In this document: piece by piece, positions 1 through 11,661 of the stretch | Numbering within the stretch: position 1 is the first letter of the stretch | Layout: each line of letters starts with the position of its first letter | Origin: Holothuria scabra | Taxonomy: Eukaryota > Echinodermata > Holothuroidea > Aspidochirotida > Holothuriidae | DNA length: 64,000 nt | Direction of reading: 5' to 3' | Assembly: GCA_037179385.1 (NCBI GenBank) | Contig: CM074185.1 | Coordinates: 51,339,000-51,402,999 of the forward strand | Translations under genes and position numbers: made by a program | Notes under the pieces: model-generated | What the model was told of the DNA's origin: nothing | Seen by the model: the letters and a program-made list of their open reading frames with translations, nothing else | The model's database searches: none

Positions 1-1807
1 ACTGTTGGGCGCAAAAATTTTCGGGCGTAGCTTGAACCCGAGTCCAGAGGAATATATAAGAGAGCTACATATAGCCAAGAAGCGGTTATTTGGAGGGAGA
101 TAGCTCTTTTTGTATTGCGGTCTGCGCCGTCAAGGTCACACAAGAACTCTCACTTGTCCCCTCTTGAAATTTCTACAATACTTACAATAGATTACAATTC
201 GATTTGTCGTCTTCTACATCTGAAATGTGTTTCGCTACATCCATAACCATGCCAGTGGATGGAAAACAGAACAATACTAGTTCCCGAGGTTTCGCGGGTC
301 AAAGTATATCACGAACATTTTATTTGAAAATGTGAACATGATGCTAAACCCGGTCATTTCAGGAGTTTCCAGGAAACTCCCGAACTAGCATGACAAATAT
401 TAGACTCTCGTCTATCTCTAGCACGTACATTTGCATGAGGCTTGTTCTTTAGAAATAAACAAGCTTATTGGCTTATTTCAGTCAACCAGTCGTTTTTGAT
501 TTTGTTGCACCTGCCTCTTAGTTGGTGGCGGTGTCAACCTACCTATCAAGGCTTTTACGAGCGAATGCTAAGTATAGTAGCCGCTTTATCGACTTGTTAC
601 AGAGATTTTATTCTGTACCTTGTTGGTTTTGTTACTTTGTATAGTTTGCTAATTAACAGGTGCTGACCATGAAAACAGATAATTTATTTAAGGATGTCTC
701 TGGTTTCATCACACGATGAGGCATATTAGTTCAGGGATATTTCAATTACATTGTTCTTGGAATGACTGTATGGGGTTCTCAGAAGCCCTTTCTATAGTTT
801 TTGTCAACTGCCCGTTCTTTATAACATGGTCGTTACCCTTCTTTTCTTACAGTTTGAAACATCCGAGCAATCTGTTGACGTAAAAGTTTAGGCGTTGTTG
901 TAAGAAAAACATTGGACGGGTGATTTCTTTTCATGACCAAGGAACTTATAACTGTAACAAGAGCGGCAAACTTAAGTTATATTTTATTTTGTTCAAAACT
1001 GAAGACCGTCACAGAGGGTTAGGAATAGAGAACGGATAAGATAACGCAGTCTCCCGGATGCGAAAATTGCCCAATATTATCTGCGTAGTTTTCTTCTGAC
1101 CTAGACGTTTTAACTGAAACTTAAATCTTCCTTACCAATATGGGCTTGCTTTGCTGGTGACCTCATGATCAGCCGAACGACATGTGATACAGTTGATGAT
1201 ATCAAGTGCTACCGCGGCTTAAAAAGGCCATTTCGAGAGTTTGATGTGTTTCAGTGGAAAGTCAAATATGGGCCATGCGCATGGCTTTAATTGCTTAGCC
1301 GCATCGAAATAACTTAGTTAACCTCAACCAAGTCTTCTTTTTTGTTTTACATTTTGTAAATATTCTCACATTAGATTCTTTTCATTGGTGAATGTGCTTG
1401 GCGGCATGGCATAATTAGATTTAGCAATCTTGTAAGACAAATTTAAAATGGTTCCTTTGAGCAACCGTACTGTAAGGGAAAAGACTTTCTAGCTGCGCAC
1501 TTATCCAACAAAAGAAAGAAGAGGAAGGTGAGAAATTTTATACAGGTACTGTTTATGTTGTTGACAATTATAGTAGGAATAGGAAGAGAGATCTCTGACG
1601 AGGGAGTAGCAAAATAAAAGGCTGCGTAGTTATCTCTCTCTATTCACTTGCCACTCTAGATGATAGCTAAGTTACATCTCTTCTGATCTGAAAGTATATG
1701 CTTACTATGGTGGTGATCATGCGATGCATATACATACAGGTGATCCGGTTGAACTTTCGAACCGTAGTATACACTACCCTCGAATAATACTGAGAACACT
1801 AAGGAAG
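1..1807. other. no gene seen
   Basis: AT-rich non-coding sequence. The longest open frame is 74 codons (442-666) with no recognisable domain. No repeat could be delimited here. Confidence 0.6.
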
Positions 1808-2115
1808 TTTAAAGGGCCAAGCCTCTCACCCCAATCTACAGTTTTGGTACCCGGGTACCGAAATTCTCAATTGGCTCAGCTCTTTGACTGACAGCAACTT
1901 CAAACACTTGCAGAGTGCCAAAGCTTATATTACACAGCATGTACGGTACTGGGAGTGTTTTGATTATATAAATTGAGTTTTTCTTTACTCACCCTGAAGC
2001 AATAAACTGAGATTGTGTCTGGATGAGGATGAATTTCAGAAAATTGTGGGAGGGGCTTCAGTAAGAAGGTTAGGAGAATTGGTACTATTTGGGGTGAGAG
2101 AACAGGGCCTTTAAA
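1808..2115. repeat. ~300-bp TIR repeat, copy 1
   Basis: The left edge (TTTAAAGGGCC, then CTCTCACCCCAA at 1,823-1,834) is the inverse of the right edge (TTGGGGTGAGAG at 2,089-2,100, then GGGCCTTTAAA). The interior phrase ACACAGCATGTAC and the phrase GTGGGAGGGGCTTCA recur at 17,400-17,672 and 41,887-42,201. It looks like a small non-autonomous DNA transposon. The superfamily is unknown, because the TTTAAA ends make the target duplication ambiguous. It contains no coding capacity. Confidence 0.6.
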
Positions 2116-4370
2116 AAAATGAAATTGTCATTCGTGAGGAAATTTGATATTTTGACCTTCTAATAATATGTGTGAAATTCTGACAGTTTTGGCTACGGTC
2201 GGAAATTATAAATAAAACAATTCTTCTGCAATCTAAACACGTCTATTTTCTAGATCTAGTAGAAAATATCATCCCCACCTGTTTTGTTTAGTCAATTTTA
2301 TCATCATATATACGTATCACTCATATGTACTTTTTTAAACGTCGAGCTTGTAGCATAAACATATCTGTTTCCCTCACCTCACATAACTAATGTTTCACCA
2401 TCATAAATTTTCAACACTGATATCCTTTTCTGAAATGTGCAAACCTCCTCATCATAGCAAAGTCACCATCTACTAAATGTTGGTATCATGGAGTTGCTAA
2501 AATTTAGCAACTCTGTCAATATCGCTAGAACCGTTAGACCGCCTCCATTCGCAAGTATGAATGCCTTGCATTCTGGTTTGCGTGTAACCAAACTGTGGTA
2601 GGATTAGGAGACGTGAATGGTGTTGCCACCGTTTTGATATCAAATAATAGACTACGGATAAACGAAAGGAAATTTCTCTTGTGCGTCACCAGACAGTTTC
2701 AAAGGGGGCCGTATTTTACGCGAAGAAACAGTCACATCGCAACTGCTCGAAAAGAGCTTCCTTCTCTTACATTTTATGCATGACGTTTCGTGACGTCATA
2801 AGGATTTTAATAATAATTAGCTAAAAGTCATGACTTTTAAAGTCAATTATCTCAGAAACTAGGAACCCAAAAATCTTTAAAACCGTGAAAATCAATGAAT
2901 AAGATGTAAAAAATACTTTCGGTGCCTGGTTCTGAGTGAACTTACGGGCAAAAGGGAGGATTTTAGTCCATTTTATGAAACGTCTAAAATGAGTTTCAAA
3001 TGCTCTGCAAAATCGTTCAGCATTTATTCGTTGTTGTTTTAAACTACTCAGTTTTTACTTCAATAGAGAGAAAATTTTGTTGTCTATCTAGTGGTACCAT
3101 TTTTGCACTATAAAATATTCTCAATGAGTCAGGTACTCGGTAAATTCCACCACGAATCGATTGTGGCGCCCAGAGTATATACACAGTATAGTGAGCCTAC
3201 TTTCGCGAAATGAACGTTAATGCCGGTCGCCCTATGTAAAACGTTACAACAGCAGCCTAATTCATCCTCACCAATATTGTTCCCATTTCGGAGAAAATGG
3301 TGCGATACTTGCTCCTTCGACATTTTTGCAACATATTGTTAGTTGTAATGCCATTTACAAATTAAACTAATCAGTAGTGTTGCACTAGAAAACTATTTAT
3401 AGTTGTTTGAATGTGATATGCCTGTATACACATACAATGTCATAGTCATGATGGCAAGCTCTGTTGAAACAGAGCAAAACTGCATCTTGTTTGCACCAAA
3501 ACAGTGAAAATTACCTCACTTTAAAAAAAGTTGGGCTAACTAAAAAGCTGGTTTAAAAATCTTTATACTAGGAAACTCTATCAACTTCAATCAAATGTTC
3601 ATTCTTTGAAAAAAAATAAAAAAAATTCTATGCATCATGTAGTACACTCAGTCAGCATAATACATTGAGCAAGAAAATGAATGAGAGACCCTCTAAATGG
3701 GCCTGCTTAGACAGGAAGGGCCTTGCAGGAAAGATCATCAGTACAATGTTTAACAAGTGCTATTGATTTTCCTCATTTACTCTGGGTAAAAATGAAAAGT
3801 ACTGAAGGCAAAGGCAAATACCAATAAGGTTGCAAGGGAAGGAGTATATCAGCTGAGGTTTGGCAAATGGGATATCTTACTTTGAATTCCTTGTGAATTT
3901 CTTTTCACATGAAATACTGGTCCTAAAAATAATATGATGATAGCTGGACTACTAGGATAATAATTCATCACTATCCTGTCCTCTTGTGATCGAGGTGACG
4001 GAATGTTCCAGGCTCATTTCTACCGTTGGCAGTAGGACAGTTTGATATGCCTATAGTTTCTCAAACAGTCAATGTAACAATACAGTTTTTTTGCAGGAAA
4101 CTACCTAAATGTTGCCCAACATAGTTCTCCTTTATGTGACCTCCTTAAAGATCAGAAATATATATAATTAATATAAAAAATCTAGGAATGAATTTACAGT
4201 TTTCATTCCATTGAGTGCCACACTGATGAGAATTCATTTTAAGACAAAGTTGGGTATAGCGATAGAGTGTGACAAAACTGACCACTGCCAGTGAACATAT
4301 CATGGATGTCATAACCACTGTCTGTTAATCAGTAGTAGGCTTACTGTACTGCAGTTTACAGGCCATCAGA
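2116..4370. other. no gene seen
   Basis: Non-coding by inspection. Open frames at 2,595-2,783 and 3,129-3,323 are short and resemble nothing known. Confidence 0.55.
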
Positions 4371-4556
4371 TTTCACGGGAAACGATTGTTCCCCATCGCG
4401 TGGTGGATCTCTGATGATTAAATCACGGAACCCAAAAACTGGTTACCACCAATCAGTTACCACCCATGCATTTTGCAACAGAACCCAAAAGTGGGTTCCC
4501 ATGAGTTACCATGGTGAAAAATGACACAACCCACAAATGGGTTCCTGTGATTTTTG
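4371..4556. repeat. short-palindrome cluster / foldback
   Basis: The block has weakly inverse ends (TCACGGGAA near 4,374 against TTCCTGTGA near 4,544). It carries repeated small palindromes of the type AACCCAAAAGTGGGTT and AACCCACAAATGGGTT, plus repeated GGTTACCA / GTTACCA words. It could be a small foldback element. No copy elsewhere was identified with certainty. Confidence 0.35.
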
Positions 4557-5315
4557 AAATCCAACGGCTTGAATTAAGCACCACATTGAGGTGAGCTTTT
4601 GGGACAATTCAAGTCAGCCAGGATAAGATTGAGTTTGAGGGATGGTAATTCTTGTTACTGAATAAAAATTATATAAGCTAGGTATATGCCATATACAGCC
4701 AGTACTCAGAGCACTAATTTCTGTTTCCACTGAAACCGCACTCCTTCATTAAAGTTCACCAGTAGTTTTAAAATGCAAGTCACAGTTTAGATGGTAGTAC
4801 GTAATTGCCCATGGGGTAAGGTTTTGAAATGGTATAAGCTTATAAAGGGCTAGAAATTGTATAAATTGCAAAGCTGCAGCTTTGCAAATTTATAGGCTAC
4901 CTGTGGGACTTTATAGAAATAGACAACTTGAACTTAATTACAGAACAGTATACCACTATACTGTAGGTCGATCTATCATGAAAAAGGTGGAAAGGACTGA
5001 GTTTTTCTGTTTGTGGCACAGTAACTATCAGGTAAGAAAGAATAATAACCCGTGAATATGTCCAGACTGAAGTTGAACCCTCTAAATTTGGAGTTTGTTT
5101 ACTTAATCCAGGCTGACTTGATCATGATTCATACGAGTCCCAGGTTTACCGACTTACAACAAAGTTACATCTTATTGTAAGCCCCCCACTAGCCAACATT
5201 GCAATGTTACTGAATATGCCATGAAAACTGAAGCTTCAAATTTCATAGACTACAAGTCTACAAACAACACTGGAAGTTTTTAAGAATGTAAATGCAATGG
5301 GTACCTGTCCTCAGA
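4557..5315. other. no gene seen
   Basis: AT-rich non-coding sequence with no delimitable repeat. Confidence 0.5.
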
Positions 5316-5562
5316 GTTGTATTCAAGTCACTTTTCTCCAAGTCAAGTCAAGTCAAGTCACAAGTCATTCATTGACAAGTCAAGTCAAGTCACAAGTCAT
5401 CCAATTCCCGGGTCGAGTCAAGTCAAGTCAAAAGTCACTTAATTTTCTGGCAAGTCAAGTCAAGTCACAAGTCAAATCGTTGCAAGTCAAGTCAAGTCAC
5501 AAGTCATCCATTTTCCGGGTCAAATCAAGTCACAAGTCATTTTAGCTCAACTTGAATACAAC
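5316..5562. repeat. CAAGT-pentamer array with inverted ends, copy 1
   Basis: Runs of CAAGT pentamers (CAAGTCAAGTCAAGTCACAAG type) are arranged in a higher-order unit of roughly 40-45 bp that ends in short unique words such as CATCCATTTTCCGGGT. The array is bounded by a perfect 13-bp inverted repeat, GTTGTATTCAAGT at 5,316-5,328 and its reverse complement at 5,550-5,562. The open frames across it (Ser/Gln/Val/Lys repeats) are a by-product of the pentamer having no stop codon in these frames, so they are not genes. Confidence 0.75.
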
Positions 5563-6210
5563 ATGTTCATGCTGTTTTTATATCTATTCCTGACACAGGA
5601 TCCCAATCAATGTTCCACAGATGATGACTGGTGTCTTCCCCAGTCATCATCGACCAATCAGATGGCTTCCTTTGGCCCATGTGACACCTCATTTGCAAAC
5701 TCGTGTGAGGAGCAGATGAGCAGGGATGTTCCACTTTTAACCGTGATGTTTTACCGACAGGTGCAGGTTTACGCCAATTTCCGCAAGGATGTTCCATTTT
5801 GCGAAGAAGGAAGTATTTTTTCAGAACTGAGGAAGGGTTTAGGAGGGCACTATTGGGGTTACTAATTCAGTAATTCACTGTGTGGACGGTTACCCATGGT
5901 AATGAAAATCGTTGCATATAACGATATACATCTTGCCTTCATTTGCTCCAACTTTCATCTTGTTTTTCCAATTGCATCACTGCTAAATTATTCAGCCTAG
6001 TTCGGCTGATTTTGACAGGCGGAAGCACTCTTAAAGTGTGATGTGTCATGACTTTTGGAAGCAAATATCTTCACAATATATTCAACCTAGCGTCTGAAAA
6101 TCACCATCTGTGGTGAAATGCACCCTGTTTTCCAGAATATGGCATAAAAATGTCATAACTCTGTTTATTTTCATTTTATTGGCCCCTCGAAATCAGATTT
6201 ATCCATCGCA
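5563..6210. other. no gene seen
   Basis: Open frames of 76-100 codons overlap on opposite strands here and show no domain. Nothing else was recognised. Confidence 0.45.
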
Positions 6211-7355
6211 CAGTGGCGGAGCTAGGGATTTCGGTCAGAGAGGGCGAAATAGTCTGTAGGGGCGCTTCGAATGAGTAATTACCCTGAGCACAGCGCTATC
6301 GAAGTCACGGCTTTTCAGACTTTCCCTTTGATTTTCCGCACCTGGTAGAGGACCATACTTTGCCATTTCTCCTCAGCAAGTTTTTCTTTTAAAACATGTT
6401 TAAATTTTCTATCCATGGGCCTCCGCAGAAGAAATGCGGAGGGTGGGGACCAAATTCTTTTAGTGGGGGAAGCTCCGCGCCGCCATGAGTTGGCGCGGAG
6501 CGCAAGAAAATGTTGGCCCAAAATGCCTCTCAGATTTCTGGAAATGGCATTTCTAAAGCCTATTTACCGCATATAAATAGGGAAAACTCTCAGTGAACTG
6601 TTAAGAAATGTTGATGTTAATTTTTCTTCGTCTTTTTTTACGTTTTCTTCGTTTTTTTTTGTGTGTGTTTTTTTAGGTTTTTTTATTTTCCAGGGCAGGG
6701 CAAGTTCCGCCTTGCCCCTACCTGTGGACGCCCATGTTTCTATCCCTGTCCTCCACATTCTAGTATGAAGGCGGTCATTATATTTTGTGTTATTGTCAGG
6801 TTTCGATCTAAGATTTTAATGTAATAATGGGCTACTTTAGGAAGATGAAAATTTAACCTGCTAGAGCCAAATGGCAAGCAATCTTACTGGGGAAAAAAGT
6901 TATGGAAATTAATCATCGTTAGGTGTACATATTTGGTATCTGGAAATCAAAATAATTACACGGAGAAACATTAATTGACGTAATTTACATCATGTGACCA
7001 CTCTGAAATAGTCATTAATTAAGTACATTGCAAAAAATAGCCAAGAAAAATGGTCTGCTTGGCTCTCTAGATACCAAATTCATAATAAATAGAAGGAGCC
7101 AAAACCTAGGCCTTATTAGATGCAATTTTCTGGCTTTTGAGACCACGAAAACCTATCCCGATATTACAGAAGATGACCTTTTTCATCAGAATAAAGTGCA
7201 GATAGTACAGTTACTGGTGGTTGTTTGAGCATTTTGTTATGTGGGCCTTAAAACAATGCTATTAAATTATGTCTTTTGCCAATAATGGTGCAAGAGTAAA
7301 GGTATGTCAAAAACCTAAAAGGGGCACCGACAGACATATGGCAGCTCCGCCACTA
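6211..7355. mobile_element. hAT-like non-autonomous element carrying a nested MITE
   Basis: The left end begins CAGTGGCGGAGCTAGG. The right end, read inversely, begins TAGTGGCGGAGCT, giving a 13-bp TIR with one mismatch at the outermost base. The flanks CCATCGCA (6,203-6,210) and CCACTGCA (7,356-7,363) match at six of eight positions, consistent with an aged 8-bp hAT duplication. The element has been interrupted by the MITE at 6,414-6,736. No transposase frame remains. Confidence 0.55.
6414..6736. mobile_element. hAT-type MITE (CATGGGCGTCCGC family), copy 1
   Basis: It starts CATGGGCCTCCGCAG and ends in the inverse of CATGGGCGTCCAC. It is flanked by the exact 8-bp duplication TTTCTATC at 6,406-6,413 and 6,737-6,744. 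The interior shares the words CCAAAATGCCTC and GGAAATGGCATTTCTAAAGC with the copies at 16,157 and 26,845. It also carries GCTCCGCGCC / GGCGCGGAGC, which links it to the core module of the large hAT element. It is about 323 bp, slightly longer than the other two copies. Non-coding. Confidence 0.85.
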
Positions 7356-7363
7356 CCACTGCA

Positions 7364-8329
7364 GTCCATGTCTGCAATTCACTTCCAAGATAGCAGCCTT
7401 TAAAACATCTGTTAGATCACATCACTGGAACAAGCTTGGAAAAGTGGACATCTTATTTCAAAAGCCATATCACATAATGCAACCTTCAGAAGAATGAAAC
7501 GTTCCAGTGATACGATACACCGTCACTTGAAAGGAATAATTTTACCCGTCCCTACATCGCGAGAATAATAAAACCCGCTAAAGTGAAGAATTGCCTTTCA
7601 GGATTTTACAAATTCAATTCAAAATCAGGTTAGGGGGTTAGAGAATCAGGTTAGCCTAGGTTAGGGTCACCTCCCCTTCCCTGGGGCTGGGTGAATGGAC
7701 CATGGTCTTTCACAATTCGTCGTCAAGATTTAGAAAATATGTAAACAAAGAGTCACATGACCGATATCCACAATTCAGACTGGTTAGTGGCCTTTTCCAT
7801 TCTTGGAAAAGATGACGCGGCCGGCCACTAAAATGAACATACATAGGCCTGTCGTTTACCATAGGGACCTTTTCCCCGAGATTGCAAATTTCGCGATAAA
7901 TTCTCTCGATTTTTCTCGTTTCGATCATAGTTCGTGTATTATATGCCATCGAAGTAGATTACTATGACTGAGTAATCGAGTATCTTCGCAATCGGGAAGG
8001 AAAGGAATACACGAAATAAAGTCTGATTGGCAAAAGCTAACTGCATTGATTGGCAGGCTAGGCTGATTGATCAAAATTGGTCGTTTTCAGATGCCTGACG
8101 AAATTCGACGTCGTTGCGGGGCCATCGACTACTGTGGTTCCGCATAGAGTGCATTCTGCTGTTTGTTTCGATACTGTTCTATTGTAGGTTTTGAAGCAAA
8201 ACAATACAACTTTTGGGACGTGAGACATGTTGGAATGTGATGGCGAAGTTACCGTTCATCTGATGTGCCGATTGTTACGGAATACTACGACGAGTTTGAG
8301 TTTCACCGTGAATATGACAAGCTTTAACA
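7364..8329. other. no gene seen
   Basis: Non-coding. There is an AGGTTAGG-like word cluster at 7,625-7,665. The open frame on the minus strand at 7,710-7,949 has no recognisable content. Confidence 0.45.
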
Positions 8330-8337
8330 ATTGACAG

Positions 8338-11010
8338 CACTAGCGTAGCCAGCGGGGGGGGGGGGGCAAGGGGGAAGAGTGCCCCCCCCCACACAGAAAT
8401 TTTGGGTACGCGATGGGCGATGTTGAAAAAATGAAGGAGAGCCAAAAAAAAATAAATAAATAAATAAAAAAGATAAACGGCAAGAGTAGTAAGGGAATCG
8501 GAGGCACTTTTTACAGTTTTTCGGGGGTGGGGGGGGGGGGAGCTCTTAGTCGGCGACTAGTCTCCCCGATGGTTTACCTGTTTTTTGCTCTCAAGTGACA
8601 ATTTCCCTAATAAGAACCCCAAATTTTCGGCGCGCTACACGCCCTGTAGATTCACTCCAGTTTCTTTAATACTTCGATTTCACGCATCTAGAGAGCGTAA
8701 GTCTTGTCAACCTTACCAAGTAACAGGTAGGCAGAGTGCAAAGGTTATAAGAGGTAGTAAATTTCATCCCATATCACAAAGCGTAGTTGCTGTTCTCTTG
8801 TGTGTCTCATGCGATAGGTCAGTTGGTGAGCGACTCACAGAGCATAGTTTGGCTATTTTATCGGGTATTCCACGTGGTTTCGACACAATGTATGTTATCC
8901 CCGATACAGTCTACAAGCCCTAAAGTTTCTATTTTTTTCTTTTTGTTCTTAAATGATTACATAGGCTATGTTATTTTTGTAAGCCTACCAAAAAATTTCG
9001 CGCGCTTTGCAATTTCTCGATTCAGACTCAAAAGAACACTATCAGTGCGCAACTCGGCTTTTAAATTATTAAGTGATATTGTGCAAAATGCGCCCCAGGC
9101 TGCAATGACGTGGGATAGTTAGGCTCCTTCATATCCCCTTCTCACCACCCCCCTTGACATACGGGCTGTCGGAACTTGTGGTCGCTGGTATGGCCCGCCC
9201 CATGTTGGGAATAATCTGTCGCCTTCCCATGGTCGGTTCAGTTACTTTGGCTTTCAAAAGTGTTATTTCTGCGATAAAACCCAAAATGTTCGGTACGCTT
9301 TGCACACTCTTCCTCAGATCCATAACCAAGAGCTAATAAAGTACAAACCCTTGCCATCTTTTCAAGTAAACTAATAAGTAAACTAATAAGTAGAATAAAT
9401 GGATTAATGTACATATCGGGAATTTCATCTCATTTCGCTAAACTTAGTTAATAATCTCTTGTGTCAGTCGTGCGGTACGGACTCGAAAAAGGAAGTACAA
9501 TATAAGTTGTGCTCGATAGGGCCCAAATGCCGGGGCAATCGACCTATATAAGCTTTAAATAAGTACAGATTCTTTTTAGTGTAGGCTTACCCAAAAAGTT
9601 TTCTCCCGCTTTTCCACGGTTAAATCAGTGCGGAAATATCTTCCTCTAGCATATACAAATTTTATGTCGTATATGACTCGTAATGGCAGGTATAGTGCAC
9701 AGGTTTCCTTCAAATCTCACTCACCAACTCATCGACGGCATCCTGGCTGTCGGGGCTTGGGGTCGCTACCCACCCTACCCCTCCCCCGTTCGGAGAGTGG
9801 CCCTTCGTCGGGCAAATCCTGGCGCCAAGCCTGGAGGGAAGACACATTTTTCCAGTTATGACTTGTATATGTGTAATGAAGCAACTAAAAATGGAAGCTG
9901 CATTTTTTGGAGAGCGGCAACCTTTTAGGAGGGGCGGCCAATTTCACTAGGAGGGCGTGTCGCCCCTCTAAAACCCCTGTGGAGAACACTGGAATCTAGT
10001 ATAAAAAGAACAAAATATAGCACCATATTGCATCTAAGCTCTTCGAGACAGCAAAAATTTCCAAAAGGGGGAGGGGACACCCAGGGAGACAGGCCCGTAG
10101 CCATGGCGTTCAGGGGGTCGCACTTACTCCCGCCCAGACCTAATTTGTTTTATTTAAATGGAGTTTTGGCGTTTTTCAGAGCAAAATTTCAATTCCGCTG
10201 GTTTAGCCAATGTAAGCCTTATGAGTAGCTGTTTTATTTCAGTGCAACACAATTCCCTATGGCCCCATTGATTCGTACAGTAACCCCTTACAGCCACACA
10301 CTAACTCTCGAGGGAATAAGGAAAACATTGATACAAGATTGAAAATGTCCAAAAATTCCAGCTTAGGTGTTCACCAGATCGCTCAATTTTGATGTAAAAT
10401 TGCAAAATCTCCTTGGGGTAGGAGGGGGGGGGGGACCACACCCTCTCCCCGTTCGGTCGCTCGGTTCCTCACTTGGGCGCTTCGCTCCCTCAAGAAAATG
10501 CCGCACCCCAGTGGCGGCAATGAAAAATGAAAAAGTGGGGGCTAAAGGTATGTTCATTCCCCTCAATATTTGTCAAGTGCCCCAATTAAAAAGCGGGGAG
10601 AATTTCGAAGTTGGGCTGGACATATTCTTGCTTAGAACACTCGGGAAGTGCCATTTCCGGCCATCTGAGGGGTTTGTAAAGCCAAAAATTTTCTGGGACG
10701 TTCCGCGCCAATCGGTGGTTGAGCTCCGCTTAACAACATGTATTAACATTTTTCATAGATTGATTTTTTTTGTTTGCATTAATTGAGAAATTTTAGAAAT
10801 GAGATCCATATTTCCAGGCTGGGAACATGCAGCATAAAACACTCGGGAAGTGCCGTTTCCTGCTATCTGAGGGGTTTTCTAAAACCAAAAATTTTCTTGT
10901 ACGCTCCGCGCCAACTGATGGTGGCGCTCCGCTTAGATAGTCCTGTCAGTCAAGATTGGGGACGATGAGTCGACTTTGCCCCCCACAAGAAAATCCTGGC
11001 TACGCCCCTG
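8338..11010. mobile_element. 2.67-kb hAT-type non-autonomous element, copy 1
   Basis: The ends are CACTAGCGTAGCCAG and the inverse of CAGGGGCGTAGCCAG, so the TIR reads GCGTAGCCAG on both sides with differences in the outermost bases. The exact 8-bp duplication ATTGACAG flanks it at 8,330-8,337 and 11,011-11,018, the hallmark of hAT insertion. A second copy with a different duplication lies at 30,561-33,160. Long G tracts follow the left end (8,354-8,366 and 8,529-8,540). Near the right end a ~100-bp core module occurs twice, about 202 bp apart (10,636 and 10,838). Open frames up to 139 codons are scattered on both strands, are low-complexity and have no transposase motif, so the element probably depends on a transposase supplied from elsewhere. 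Confidence 0.88.
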
Positions 11011-11018
11011 ATTGACAG

Positions 11019-11449
11019 CTATTTGAATCGATGAAAAAATTGAAAATCTCCATGACCAGAGCTCGATATATTTTTAGTTCCGATTTATTGGACCTATGAT
11101 TAAAATAAATGATAGAATCATTTCCTTTAACTGGGAAAATTGGACCATGTCAGGTACGTATGTGCTGGCAGTACTGCTTCCGAAAATGTAAACGGAGTAA
11201 CATATTCGAGTATCACAGTGCAGAAGTTGGGTTCTAAATAGCGCAGTCACATCACATTATGAGATTCGTAAATGGAGTCACTCTGCCTGTTCACTAATTC
11301 CACATACTGACATATAGGGACCGAGTGGCACGCACGACTCGCTTGCATGGTATGGTACAGGCGATGTTGCGTCTCTCGTATTTCGCGCGGAGACACTTCA
11401 AGTTTTGCATTTTCGGGCACGATCGGGAGGAAAAAATCGCCAATGTCGG
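11019..11449. other. no gene seen
   Basis: Non-coding spacer between the hAT copy and the second CAAGT array. Confidence 0.45.
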
Positions 11450-11661
11450 CAAGTCAAATATGCTCAAGTCAAGTCAAGTCACGAGTCATTACTCGGCAAG
11501 TCAAGTCAAGTCAAGTCACGAGTCAATCATTTTCGAAATCTGACAAGTCAAGTCAAGTCACAAGTCAACAAACCTTCAAGTCAAAGTCGAGTCACAAGTC
11601 AACAGAAAGGCGACTCGAGTCGACTCGAGTCGCAAGTCATTGACTCGAGTCAACAACTCTG
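11450..11661. repeat. CAAGT-pentamer array, copy 2
   Basis: The same CAAGT pentamer array as at 5,316, drifting into CGAGT near its right end, where it makes overlapping palindromes (CGACTCGAGTCGACTCGAG at about 11,612-11,630). The right edge ends ACAACTCTG (11,653-11,661), the inverse of the CAGAGTTGT that begins the first array. The two arrays therefore share an edge word in opposite orientation. Frames across it are repeat-driven and not genes. Confidence 0.7.

Noticed and set aside
5297..5545. 82-codon Ser/Gln/Val/Lys repeat frame as a repetitive protein
   Set aside because: It is the translation of the CAAGT pentamer array, and the second array at 11,325-11,725 gives similar frames in more than one register.
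5316..5562. CRISPR-like array
   Set aside because: The repeat is a 5-base microsatellite in eukaryotic sequence, with no constant repeat/unique spacer structure and no cas genes.
8787..9122. 111-codon frame shared with 30,934-31,218
   Set aside because: Similarity follows from the two elements being copies of each other. There is no domain, the C-termini differ, and substitutions show no protein-like pattern by eye.
10367..10786. 139-codon frame inside the hAT element as a transposase fragment
   Set aside because: Gly/Pro/Arg-rich low complexity from G and C tracts, an overlapping frame on the other strand, and only a shorter, broken version in the second copy.
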